Assembly: GCF_009827635.1 (NCBI RefSeq)
Contig: NZ_WTYW01000001.1
Span: 1,382,001 to 1,446,000, forward strand
Direction of reading: 5' to 3'
Length of the DNA stretch: 64,000 nucleotides
Source of the DNA: Parapontixanthobacter aurantiacus
GTDB lineage: Bacteria; Pseudomonadota; Alphaproteobacteria; Sphingomonadales; Sphingomonadaceae
The position numbers and the translations under genes were made by a program. The notes beneath the pieces were generated by a model. That model saw only the letters and a program-made list of their open reading frames with translations. It had not been told where the DNA came from and did no database searches. Below are positions 28,329 to 36,064 of the stretch, one piece after another. Each line of letters begins with the position of its first letter. The first letter of the stretch is position 1.

Positions 28329-28387
28329 GTTCAAGCGGTGCATTACCGACCGCTTGTGCTTGAACCGAGCGTCGGGTGTGCTATCCT
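28329..28387. promoter_or_regulatory. Inverted repeat and divergent promoters between mscL and lemA
   Basis: CAAGCGGT (28332-28339) and ACCGCTTG (28349-28356) form a perfect 8-bp inverted repeat with a 9-base centre. Outward TTGAAC hexamers sit at both edges. The right one (28360-28365) pairs with TATCCT (28382-28387) over 16 bases as a good promoter for lemA. The left one (28334-28329) could be the -35 for mscL, although its -10 is weak. The repeat could be an operator for both. Confidence 0.5.
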
Positions 28388-28420
28388 GCCAAGACACTTA
28401 TCGAGGGAACCGACCGTATC

Positions 28421-29041
28421 ATGTACCGCATCGCTGCCTTTCGCACCGCGCTCGTCGCCTTGGCCGCTCTTACCTTGTCGGCCTGTGGGATAAACTCGGT
28501 CCCGACGAAGGAAGAGGCGGCAAAGGCTGAATGGGCAAACGTTCAGAGCGCGTATCAGCGCCGGGCAGATCTCATCCCCAATCTCGTCGCCTCGGTCCGC
28601 GCCTCCGCCGCGTCCGAAGAGGACATTCTGACACAGGTCATCGAGGCGCGCGCGCAGGCGACGCAGACGACCATCGACGCCGACAATCTGGGAGATGCCG
28701 ATCAGTTCCGTCAGTTCGAGGCTGCGCAGAACAATCTCGGCGGCGCGCTGTCGCGTCTGATGGTGGTGGTCGAGCGCTATCCCGAGCTGCAAAGCCAGCA
28801 GCGTTTTGCCGACCTGATGGTCGCGCTCGAAGGAACGGAGAACCGCATCGATACCGCGCGCACCCGCTACAACGAGGCGGTGCGCGACTACAACACGACC
28901 ATCCGCACCTTCCCCGACACGATCGGCGCGAACATCATTCACGGTGCCGAGCCGATGGAGACCTTCCAGGCCGAAGCCGGTGCCGATCAGGCCGTCGATG
29001 TCGATTTCGGCGACATGGACCCGGCCAATCGCGACAACTGA
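28421..29041 (+). CDS. lemA: LemA-family lipoprotein
   Basis: This is a 206-aa protein with a lipoprotein signal (ALVALAALTLSACG; Cys near residue 21) followed by the LemA helical bundle: WANVQSAYQRRADLIPNLVASVRA, later FEAAQNNLGGALSRLMVV and RYNEAVRDYNTTIRTFP. The family function is not settled, but lemA genes are nearly always beside TPM-domain genes, as here. ATG 28421 follows GAGGGAA. The mature protein should be anchored in the inner or outer membrane. Confidence 0.9.
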   Translation: MYRIAAFRTALVALAALTLSACGINSVPTKEEAAKAEWANVQSAYQRRADLIPNLVASVRASAASEEDILTQVIEARAQATQTTIDADNLGDADQFRQFEAAQNNLGGALSRLMVVVERYPELQSQQRFADLMVALEGTENRIDTARTRYNEAVRDYNTTIRTFPDTIGANIIHGAEPMETFQAEAGADQAVDVDFGDMDPANRDN

Positions 29042-29063
29042 AGCGCCTTTCAGCGGGCCGCGC

Positions 29064-29903
29064 ATGTTCCGCCTCATCGTCCTTTGCCTCGCGCTCGCCT
29101 GGAGCATGGCGCCTGCCTTTGCGCAGGATTATCCGCCCCGCCCGGCCGGCCCGGTCTATGACGGGGCGGATCTCATTCCGCCGAGCGAGGAAGCCGCGCT
29201 CGACCGGCGTCTGCGCGACTACAATGCGCAAACCGGGCGTGCCATCGTAGTCGCGACCGTGCCCTCGCTCGAGGGGAACGACATCGATCTCTATTCCCGC
29301 GGACTGGCCGAGGAATGGGGTATAGGCGGCGCGGAAACCGAGGAAGGCGTCCTCCTTTTCGTGGCGCGCGACGACCGCAAGATGGCGATCAAGACCGCAC
29401 GGGGCGTTCAAGGCCGTCTCACCGACATTTCGAGCGGCCGCATCATTCGCGAAACGCTGCGCCCGGCCTTTCGCGAAGGCGACTTCGCGGGCGGCATCGA
29501 TGCAGCGGTCGACCGGATCATCGAACGATTGGACCTCGAACCGGCGCAGGCCGAGGCGATCGCAGAAGCCGAGGCTGCTGCGGAACGAGAACGCCAGAGC
29601 GAAGGCGGCTTTCCCATCGGCGCGCTCGTCTGGCTCGCCTTCATCGGCTTCTTCTTCATCGCACCCATGTTCGGCGGCGGCCGCAGGCGGCGCTATCGCC
29701 GCGGCGGAATGGGCGGCGTCGTAGGCGACATCATCCTGTGGGAGGCGGGCAAGGCGATTGCCCGCGGCATTTCCGACAATGACGACTGGGGTGGCGGCGG
29801 TTTCGGCGGCGGCGGCTTTGGTGGCGGTGGGGGCGGCGGCTTCGGCGGTTTCGGCGGCGGGGGCGGCGGCTTCAACGGCGGCGGCGCGAGCGGAGGCTGG
29901 TAA
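29064..29903 (+). CDS. TPM-domain exported protein with glycine-rich tail
   Basis: This 279-aa protein has a cleavable signal peptide (LCLALAWSMAPAFAQ), a TPM domain (about residues 25-160; YDGADLIPPSEEAALDRRL, GVLLFVARDDRKMAIKTARG), an acidic coiled segment, one transmembrane helix (GALVWLAFIGFFFIAPMF) and a basic stretch. It ends in about 45 residues of almost only Gly, Phe and Trp. The TPM domain is periplasmic; some members act as phosphatases or photosystem-repair factors, but bacterial roles are unclear. It follows lemA by 22 bp. Confidence 0.88.
   Translation: MFRLIVLCLALAWSMAPAFAQDYPPRPAGPVYDGADLIPPSEEAALDRRLRDYNAQTGRAIVVATVPSLEGNDIDLYSRGLAEEWGIGGAETEEGVLLFVARDDRKMAIKTARGVQGRLTDISSGRIIRETLRPAFREGDFAGGIDAAVDRIIERLDLEPAQAEAIAEAEAAAERERQSEGGFPIGALVWLAFIGFFFIAPMFGGGRRRRYRRGGMGGVVGDIILWEAGKAIARGISDNDDWGGGGFGGGGFGGGGGGGFGGFGGGGGGFNGGGASGGW
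29785..29900 (+). repeat. Glycine-codon low-complexity tract
   Basis: GGCGGC-type triplets interrupted by TTC encode the GGGGFGGGGFG tail of the TPM protein. The tract is imperfect, not a clean microsatellite, but it is the most repetitive stretch in the window and could vary in length by slippage. Confidence 0.75.
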
Positions 29904-29906
29904 CTC

Positions 29907-30581
29907 ATGCGCTATCTCGCACCATTGGGACACGAACAGGTCTCGCGCGCCGTAGCCGAGGCGGAAATGCAGACCTCCGGCGAGATCGTCACTGTGCTCG
30001 CCGAACGCTCCGACGGGTATAGCGATCTTGCCCTTCTCTGGGCGATCGCGCTCGCCTTTACCGCAATGAGCGTCTTCGCGTTCGTCCCGGCCCCGTTCCT
30101 CGACTTCTATGATCGGCTTGCCGGCGGGTGGGAGCACGAATGGACGACCGGCCAGCTCGCCACTGCGACCATCGCTCTCGGTCTTGTCACCTTCGCCCTC
30201 GCCTGGGCTGCACAATTGTGGCAGCCCCTGAAGTTCCTCCTCGTTCCGGGCCGCGTGAAGACGATGCGCGTTCACGACCGCGCCGTGGCCCTGTTCAAGG
30301 TCGGCGCCGAGCGGCGCACGCATGGGCGTACCGGAGTGCTGATCTACCTGTCGATGCACGAACATCGCGCGGAAATCGTCGCGGACGAGCCGATCGCCGC
30401 CAAGGTGTCCGCCGAGACGTGGGGCGAAGCGATGGCCGACATGCTCGAACATATCAGGGAGGGTTGCGTTGCCGACGGGCTGGTGGCCGGGATTGGCGAC
30501 GTCGGCGCGGTCCTGGCGGAACATTTCCCCCGCCACGCAGATGACGAGAACGAATTGCCCGACCGCCTGATCGAAATTTGA
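29907..30581 (+). CDS. Second TPM-domain membrane protein
   Basis: This is a 224-aa protein in which two hydrophobic segments (LLWAIALAFTAMSVFAFV and ATIALGLVTFALAWAA) are inserted after a short N-terminal part of the TPM domain (VAEAEMQTSGEIVTVLAE). The remainder (FKVGAERRTHGRTGVLIYLSM, HRAEIVADEPI) follows. It lacks a signal peptide, so the domain probably faces the cytoplasm. It starts three bases after the first TPM gene and ends one base into the NUDIX gene. Confidence 0.85.
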   Translation: MRYLAPLGHEQVSRAVAEAEMQTSGEIVTVLAERSDGYSDLALLWAIALAFTAMSVFAFVPAPFLDFYDRLAGGWEHEWTTGQLATATIALGLVTFALAWAAQLWQPLKFLLVPGRVKTMRVHDRAVALFKVGAERRTHGRTGVLIYLSMHEHRAEIVADEPIAAKVSAETWGEAMADMLEHIREGCVADGLVAGIGDVGAVLAEHFPRHADDENELPDRLIEI

Positions 30582-31153
30582 TGACCGAGCCCGTTCCACC
30601 TGCCGACGATCACGGGACCGATCCCGACATGGACAAGCCCGAAGAGGTGATGTGGCAGGGCCGCTTCGTCACGATGAAGAGGAAAGGCCGCTGGGAATAT
30701 GCCAGCCGCGCGCGCGGTATCCGTGCCGCAGCGATCATCGCGCTGGACGAAGGCCACGTGATCCTCGTCTCTCAATACCGCATGGCGCTCGGCAAACGAT
30801 GCCTCGAAATCCCGGCGGGTCTCATTGGCGACGATGACGGCGAAGAGGGGGAAAGCCCGGAGGTCGCCGCCGCGCGCGAGCTGGAGGAGGAAACCGGCTA
30901 TCGCGCCGAGCGCTTCGAAAACCTTGGCCTGTTCTATTCCTCGCCCGGCATGGTCAGCGAAGGATTCACGCTGCTACGTGCTCACGGTCTCGAAAAGGTC
31001 GGCGAAGGCGGCGGAACCGATAGCGAGGACATCGCGGTGCATCGCATCGCTCTCGACGCGCTGCCCGATTTCGTGAAGAGGTGGCGCGAAGCGGGTCACG
31101 CGGTCGATGTGCGACTGGCGATCCTGATGGGCAGCAATTTTCTGGGAGAATGA
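30581..31153 (+). CDS. NUDIX hydrolase, ADP-ribose pyrophosphatase type
   Basis: This is a 190-aa NUDIX hydrolase. The core RELEEETGY with the preceding Glu is intact, while the first Gly of the box is displaced by a two-residue acidic insertion (GDDDGEEGES). The N-terminal strand pattern (KGRWEYASRARGIRAAAIIAL) and QYRMALGKRCLEIPAGLI fit the ADP-sugar branch, which cleaves ADP-ribose to AMP and ribose-5-phosphate. The ATG overlaps the stop of the TPM gene (TGATG). The exact substrate is inferred. Confidence 0.85.
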   Translation: MTEPVPPADDHGTDPDMDKPEEVMWQGRFVTMKRKGRWEYASRARGIRAAAIIALDEGHVILVSQYRMALGKRCLEIPAGLIGDDDGEEGESPEVAAARELEEETGYRAERFENLGLFYSSPGMVSEGFTLLRAHGLEKVGEGGGTDSEDIAVHRIALDALPDFVKRWREAGHAVDVRLAILMGSNFLGE

Positions 31154-31154
31154 C

Positions 31155-31937
31155 ATGACGGGACGGGTTGCAGGCAAGCTGGCACTGGTGACGGGCGCGG
31201 CGCAGGGTCTGGGCCGGGCTCACGCCATGCTCCTGGCGCAAAACGGCGCCCGCGTGCTGTGCACCGATCTGAACGGTGACGGCGCGGAAGAGACCGCGCG
31301 GCTCGTCAACGAGGAATGTGGGTCCGACACGGCTTTCGGGATGCAGCATGACGTGACCGATCCCCACGCATGGGAAGAGGCGGTCGATGGCGCGCGCGAT
31401 AAGCTGGGCGGGCTCAACGTCCTCGTCAACAATGCCGGCATCGGGGTCGCGGGCAATATCGAGACCTGCGATTTCGATGACTGGAAGCGCTGCTTCTCGA
31501 TCAATGTCGATTCGATCTTCCATGGTTGCCAAAAGGCACTGCCGCTGATGCGCGAGCACGCCCCCGGCTCGATCATCAACATCTCGTCCATCGCCGGCCT
31601 CATCGCCAGCGAGCGGATGCCGGCCTACAACTCCTCCAAGGCAGCCGTGTGGATGCTGACGAAATCGATCGCGCTTCATTGCGCGAAGAAGAACATGAAT
31701 ATCAGGTGCAACTCGGTGCACCCGACCTTTGTCGATACGCCGATCCTCGACGGCACGGCGCGCAATGCCAATCTCGACAAGGACGTTCTTCTGGAAAAGC
31801 TGGCACGGCAGATCCCGCTCCAGTTCGTCGGCGAGCCGAACGACATTGCCAATGCAGTGGTCTATCTTGCGAGCGACGAGAGCCGCTTCATGACCGGCGC
31901 GGAACTCAAGCTGGATGGCGGCATATCGGCGATGTGA
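31155..31937 (+). CDS. Short-chain dehydrogenase/reductase
   Basis: This is a complete 260-aa classical SDR. It has GAAQGLGRAHA for the cofactor, an Asp after strand 2 (CTDLNGDG) favouring NAD, NNAG, the catalytic Ser in ISSIAGL, and YNSSKAA with Tyr and Lys. The proline- and glycine-containing C-terminus (MTGAELKLDGG) is normal. It resembles cyclopentanol- and hydroxysteroid-dehydrogenase-type enzymes; the substrate is unknown. It starts one base after the NUDIX stop with GGGAGAA ahead of the ATG. Confidence 0.87.
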   Translation: MTGRVAGKLALVTGAAQGLGRAHAMLLAQNGARVLCTDLNGDGAEETARLVNEECGSDTAFGMQHDVTDPHAWEEAVDGARDKLGGLNVLVNNAGIGVAGNIETCDFDDWKRCFSINVDSIFHGCQKALPLMREHAPGSIINISSIAGLIASERMPAYNSSKAAVWMLTKSIALHCAKKNMNIRCNSVHPTFVDTPILDGTARNANLDKDVLLEKLARQIPLQFVGEPNDIANAVVYLASDESRFMTGAELKLDGGISAM

Positions 31938-31955
31938 CTGGAACTGCTGAGGCTA

Positions 31956-32594
31956 TTACGCCGGACTTTCCGTTCGGGAAGGAAGCAGATTGTAATGAGC
32001 GTGCGTAAGTGCCAAAATTCCCCAGTATATAATTCCGATAAATTTGAAGCCGTCTTCGATGAGACCATACCACGGCCAGATCAGCTCCTCATCGAAACCT
32101 GCGAGCTCAATCGCAAAGTCGCTTCCCGCACCTAAAGCAAGGAAACCGAAAGCGGCGGCAGAAATCAAGGGGGTTTTGAGCAAGATCGTAGCTTGTGTCA
32201 CGCCGTATAACAGGACTGCGACAACCAGAATCACTAGCGCAAATTTTTCGGACAGCCCGAGTTTCTCGGGAGCTAAATATTCGTGCCACATGAATGCGTC
32301 ATCGAAACAGAGATACATGGTCAGCAGGAAAGAGCTGACAGCGAACCGCTTTTCCTTGGGATTGTGTGCTATGATTGCGAACAGGAGCCAAACGCCCGCT
32401 GCGAGTGCCCACAGAATGATGCCGCCGGTGGACAGAAATCCAAAGACAGGACTGACATCAGCGACAGCGGCAACGTCGCGCGTAAACTGCCCGCTCGAAA
32501 CTCCGCGCATTTTTGTCAACATGGCGACGAGGCCGATTGAAAAGGCGGCTACAGCCAGGCCGATGACGTTCAATTTTAAGACGAAACTGCGCAA
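31956..32594 (-). CDS. Unknown six- to seven-helix membrane protein, AT-richer
   Basis: This is a 212-aa protein with hydrophobic segments spread along its length, among them NVIGLAVAAFSIGLVAML, GIILWALAAGVWLLFAI, FALVILVVAVLLYGV and LISAAAFGFLALGAG. Acidic and histidine-containing motifs lie in the loops (CFDDAFMWHEYLAPE and LIWPWYGLIEDG). I know no family for it. The likely start is TTG at 32594, seven bases after GGGGAAG. Its base composition is visibly lower in GC than its neighbours and it stands alone on the minus strand, which suggests acquisition by transfer. Confidence 0.65.
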   Translation of the reverse strand: MRSFVLKLNVIGLAVAAFSIGLVAMLTKMRGVSSGQFTRDVAAVADVSPVFGFLSTGGIILWALAAGVWLLFAIIAHNPKEKRFAVSSFLLTMYLCFDDAFMWHEYLAPEKLGLSEKFALVILVVAVLLYGVTQATILLKTPLISAAAFGFLALGAGSDFAIELAGFDEELIWPWYGLIEDGFKFIGIIYWGILALTHAHYNLLPSRTESPA

Positions 32595-32821
32595 AATCCG
32601 GCTTCCCCAAGACCATGATTGTGAGGCCGGTGCCGGTTGGTGAATAGACGATAGGTCGTACGTTCAACAATTCGTCAGCCCTGAGGATCGTTACTTTGCA
32701 TGACGCGGACCTGCAACGTCACGGCCGAACTTCTCCTGTCTCAAATCGGGACTGTCGGTTGTCGTTATTCGAAGCAGATTTCTCCTTAGATAAACCCTCG
32801 AAACGCCTGTAATTCATCAGC

Positions 32822-32852
32822 AAAAAGGGCGCGGGGTTGCCCGCCCGCGCCC
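32822..32852 (-). terminator. Rho-independent terminator of pspC
   Basis: On the minus strand a perfect 9-bp stem (GGGCGCGGG with CCCGCGCCC, 8-base loop) is followed by TTTTT. It begins three bases after the pspC stop. The 260-bp stretch 32595-32854 holds otherwise only the leader of the unknown membrane protein and no gene that I can see. Confidence 0.85.
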
Positions 32853-32854
32853 TC

Positions 32855-33073
32855 TCAATCCGTGATCAGGCCGATCGCGAGGTAAATCAGGATAAACGTT
32901 CCGAAGCTGATAAGTGCGCCCAGCACGAAGGCGATCCGCACCATCATTGCGTCGATCCCAAAGTAATTTGCTATTCCGGCGCATACCCCCATCAGCTTGC
33001 CCCGAGCCTTGTCGAGGCGGAAGGTGTTGGCAGGCGCCCGACTGCCGTTTTTATTGTTCCTCAGATCGTTCAT
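32855..33073 (-). CDS. pspC: PspC-domain small membrane protein
   Basis: This is a 72-aa protein with a basic N-terminus, the PspC core (RGKLMGVCAGIANYFGIDAMMVRIAFVLG, conserved residues GVCAGIA and VRIAF) and a hydrophobic C-terminal helix (GTFILIYLAIGLI). PspC proteins sit in the inner membrane and relay envelope stress to PspA in enterobacteria. No pspA or pspF is present here. Its start overlaps the stop of the 43-aa gene at ATGA. Confidence 0.88.
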   Translation of the reverse strand: MNDLRNNKNGSRAPANTFRLDKARGKLMGVCAGIANYFGIDAMMVRIAFVLGALISFGTFILIYLAIGLITD

Positions 33074-33201
33074 GCGAGCATTCCCGAACCTGCGGCATTG
33101 GGTACGGCGGGTGCGATGGCGACTGCAAAGAACAGGGCCGAAATGGCGAGCGAGGAGACGGCTGCGACGAGCTTGCTGCTATAGTCATTGAACGAGAACA
33201 T
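33070..33201 (-). CDS. 43-aa small membrane or exported protein upstream of pspC
   Basis: A short frame begins MFSFNDYSSKLVAAVSS and ends GSGMLA. It contains one hydrophobic helix (AISALFFAVAIAPAVP) that could be a transmembrane segment or an uncleaved signal. GAAAGG lies upstream of the ATG at 33201, and its TGA overlaps the pspC ATG by four bases, so the two are probably co-translated. It is too short for most gene callers. I know no function; a partner or regulator of PspC is possible. Confidence 0.6.
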   Translation of the reverse strand: MFSFNDYSSKLVAAVSSLAISALFFAVAIAPAVPNAAGSGMLA

Positions 33202-33224
33202 TAGGTTTTTCCTTTCGTTTGCGA

Positions 33225-33246
33225 CCCGCAAAACCATTTCTGCGGG
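33225..33246. promoter_or_regulatory. Inverted repeat upstream of the pspC unit
   Basis: CCCGCA (33225-33230) and TGCGGG (33241-33246) flank AAACCATTTC. This gives a 6-bp stem 24 bases ahead of the 43-aa gene. It could be an operator or part of the leader RNA. The rest of 33247-33429, up to recF, shows no clear element. Confidence 0.35.
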
Positions 33247-33429
33247 CCATGCCCAGACTATTGCAGGGGGCGTGCCAAACTCGAAAACCTAAGCATTCTT
33301 GCGGTGTCTGAACCGAGAGCGTCATTCGCCGTCATTCATCAATGCGCAATGTTGGGATTTTTCGCCAAGTGTTGGAAATGCGCTTTGCGGTAGCAAGGCG
33401 GCTGGCAGCGGCTTAGAGCAAGACAGCCC

Positions 33430-34527
33430 ATGACGCTCGACCGAATTTCCCTCGAAACGTTCCGAAACCATGCCGCGACCTCGCTCGAGGGGACGGGGCG
33501 CTTCAATCTGCTCGTCGGAGAAAATGGCGCCGGCAAGACGAATATTCTGGAGGCCTTGTCGCTCCTCGCACCGGGTCGCGGTTTGCGGCGCGCGGCGCTC
33601 GCCGACATGGCAGGACAGGACGGAGCCGGGGGGTTCGGAATCGGTGCAAGCCTCGTTCCTGCTGACGCGTCAGGACCTGCCGCGGAGCCGGTGCGATTGG
33701 GAACCTTCACGCAAGCTGCGCAGCCCGGCCGCAGACACGTGCGGATCGATGGCTCGGCCAGCAGCGCGGTCGCGCTGGGCGAATGGCTGTCGGTCGGCTG
33801 GCTTACTCCCGCGATGGATCGCCTGTTCGCGGACAGCGCCGGGGCGCGGCGGCGCTACATGGATCGGCTGGCCGTGGCGATCGATCCGGGTCATGCCGCC
33901 CATGCCGCGCGGTTCAGTGCGGCCTTACGCGAACGCAATCGCCTGCTGTCGGCTGAACGCGCGCCCGAAGCTGCCTGGCTCGACGGGATCGAGGCCCAGC
34001 TTGCGCGGCACGGAGCGCTACTGACGGAAGGGCGCGCGCGCCTCGTCGCCGGACTGACGGAAGCGCTTGCCGAAGCGCCGGCAGAGCCATTCGCGCGCCC
34101 CGCCCTTTCCCATCGCGCCGGAGGTCCGCTCGGGGAAAAAGACTTGCTGACGGCCTTGCACGAGGAGCGGGCGAAAGCGCGCCGCGCGGGGCGGACGCTG
34201 ACCGGTCCCCATCGCGACGAGCTGGACGTTGTCTTCGCCGCCAAGAACGTCGCAGCGGCGCAATGTTCGACGGGCGAACAGAAGGCCATGCTGATCGCGA
34301 TGACGCTGGCGCATGGTCGCCTTGCGCAGCAGGGCCGTGCGAGCATCCTGTTGCTGGACGAGGTGGCGGCGCATCTCGATCCGCTTCGGCGCGGCGCGCT
34401 GTTCGAGAGGCTGGCCGAAGGTTCGGCACAAATCTGGATGACGGGGACGGAGATGGCAGCGTTTGAAGCCATCCTTCCGCAGGCGTCGGTCTGGCGCATC
34501 GCGGAAGGCCGGGCGATCCCTGTTTGA
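33430..34527 (+). CDS. recF: DNA replication/repair protein RecF
   Basis: RecF loads RecA at single-strand gaps together with RecO and RecR. The 365-aa SMC-like ATPase has Walker A (GENGAGKTN, residues 31-39), the ABC signature CSTGEQKAM and Walker B ILLLDEVAAHLD. The start is typical (MTLDRISLETFRNHA). Here it is not next to dnaA, dnaN or gyrB, which is usual for alphaproteobacteria. It converges on the GDSL lipoprotein gene. Confidence 0.95.
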   Translation: MTLDRISLETFRNHAATSLEGTGRFNLLVGENGAGKTNILEALSLLAPGRGLRRAALADMAGQDGAGGFGIGASLVPADASGPAAEPVRLGTFTQAAQPGRRHVRIDGSASSAVALGEWLSVGWLTPAMDRLFADSAGARRRYMDRLAVAIDPGHAAHAARFSAALRERNRLLSAERAPEAAWLDGIEAQLARHGALLTEGRARLVAGLTEALAEAPAEPFARPALSHRAGGPLGEKDLLTALHEERAKARRAGRTLTGPHRDELDVVFAAKNVAAAQCSTGEQKAMLIAMTLAHGRLAQQGRASILLLDEVAAHLDPLRRGALFERLAEGSAQIWMTGTEMAAFEAILPQASVWRIAEGRAIPV

Positions 34528-34582
34528 CGACCGCTAAAAGGCGCTCGACGACATTGTGGCCCCTTTAGGCATCAGTCTGGAC

Positions 34583-35302
34583 TTACGCTTCGGGAAGCGC
34601 CTTTATCACGTCGTCCACGGTGTCCTCGACCAGAACCTCGATGCCCTCAGCGGTCGGATGTACCCGGTCGTCCTGGATGAGTTCTGGCCGAGTATAGATC
34701 GGCTCGAGGAAGAACGGGACAAGATCGGCTCCGTAAGCCTCGGACAAGTCTGGATAAATTGCGTCGAACTCTGCAACGTAATCGCGGCCGAGATTGGGCG
34801 GCGCGCGCATTCCCATAAGGAGGACCGGAATGTCGCGGCCCTGCAATTCGCTCAGCATCGCCTCAAGATTGGCGCGCGTTTCCTCCGGCGACAGGCTTCG
34901 CAGGAGGTCGTTGCCACCTAGTTCGAGAATGACGAGATCCGGCTTGGTTTCCTGGGAATCCAGCGTGAAAGCGAGCCGTTCGCGGCCTGCGGCGGTCGTG
35001 TTTCCTGAAATTCCGGCATTAACGACCTCGGCGTTGATGCCCTGCGCTCGAAGAGCCGCTTCAAGAACCGCAGGATAACTTTTTCCCTCCGCGACATTGT
35101 AGCCCGCGAACAGACTGTTTCCGAAGGCGAGGATATGACGTTCGGGCCCCGATACGGCGATGGGATCGCCCTCTTCTGCGGCGCTTTCGACCGCAGGCTG
35201 ACTGGCTTCCTCAGCTGGTTCGCTGCCGCATCCGGAAACCGCTAGGCCCAGCAATAGAGCCGGAGCGAGGCGCGCGAACCCCTTCGAAATGAGCGACGAC
35301 AA
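34583..35302 (-). CDS. GDSL/SGNH arylesterase (TesA-like), predicted lipoprotein
   Basis: This is a 239-aa SGNH hydrolase. Block I reads ILAFGNSLFAGYN, so the usual Asp before the nucleophile Ser is Asn; block II is AGISGNTTAAG, block III GGND, and block V DDRVHPTAEG with Asp and His. The start is TTG at 35302, eight bases after AGGAG, giving a signal with lipobox LAVSGC and Cys at about residue 25. A longer frame from 35374 would run over the divergent ABC gene. Pairing with the ABC genes matches the tesA-ybbA-ybbP arrangement. Confidence 0.88.
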   Translation of the reverse strand: MSSLISKGFARLAPALLLGLAVSGCGSEPAEEASQPAVESAAEEGDPIAVSGPERHILAFGNSLFAGYNVAEGKSYPAVLEAALRAQGINAEVVNAGISGNTTAAGRERLAFTLDSQETKPDLVILELGGNDLLRSLSPEETRANLEAMLSELQGRDIPVLLMGMRAPPNLGRDYVAEFDAIYPDLSEAYGADLVPFFLEPIYTRPELIQDDRVHPTAEGIEVLVEDTVDDVIKALPEA

Positions 35303-35359
35303 GGGTAATCTCCTGATGGAAGCTTGCGAGGACGGTGCGGCTATGCCAATCGGAAATGC

Positions 35360-36064
35360 GTGAAAAACCCCCAATATGCAATAGTCGCCCGTGGCCTCGA
35401 CCTGACCCTTGGAACGGCCGACGCGCCGGTCGAAATCCTTCGCGGGATCGACCTGTCGATTGAAGCCGGAACGACGGTCGCCCTGCTCGGTCCGTCGGGT
35501 TCGGGAAAAAGTTCTCTGATGGCGGTCCTCAGCGGTCTCGAACGCGCATCGGGCGGCAATTTAGAGGTCGCAGGCAAGAATTTCGCCACTCTCGACGAAG
35601 ACGCCCTCGCACTTGCCCGGCGAGGCCGGATCGGCATCGTGCTGCAGGCTTTCCACCTTCTGCCGACGATGACAGCGCTCGAGAATGTCGCGACCCCGAT
35701 GGAACTGGCCGGCATGGAAGATGCGAGGGAACGGGCTATGGCGGAACTCGAAGCGGTCGGCCTCGGTCATCGGACCGGCCACTACCCGCAGCAGCTGTCG
35801 GGCGGCGAGCAGCAGCGAGTGGCGATCGCGCGCGCCCTCGCGCCTCGCCCGATGCTCGTATTCGCCGACGAACCGACCGGCAATCTCGATCAGAAGACCG
35901 GCGAGACCATCGTCGACCTGCTGTTCGCGCGGCGAAAAGAGATGGGCGCGACGATGCTCGTCATAACGCACGACCCCGATCTCGCGGCGCATTGCGAGCG
36001 CATCATCACGCTCGAAGATGGCAGGATCGCGACGGACACCGCGGCTCGCGACGCGGCGGCATGA
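35360..36064 (+). CDS. ybbA: ABC transporter ATP-binding protein (YbbA/LolD type)
   Basis: This is a 234-aa ABC ATPase with Walker [11 protein letters not shown], signature [16 protein letters not shown], Walker [14 protein letters not shown] and the switch His in VITHD. It belongs to the MacB/LolD group, which drives mechanotransmission of substrates in the envelope rather than import. GTG 35360 is chosen, with CGGAAA upstream; no ATG fits. It overlaps the permease gene at ATGA and is divergent from the GDSL lipoprotein. Confidence 0.9.
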   Translation: MKNPQYAIVARGLDLTLGTADAPVEILRGIDLSIEAGTTVALLGPSGSGKSSLMAVLSGLERASGGNLEVAGKNFATLDEDALALARRGRIGIVLQAFHLLPTMTALENVATPMELAGMEDARERAMAELEAVGLGHRTGHYPQQLSGGEQQRVAIARALAPRPMLVFADEPTGNLDQKTGETIVDLLFARRKEMGATMLVITHDPDLAAHCERIITLEDGRIATDTAARDAAA

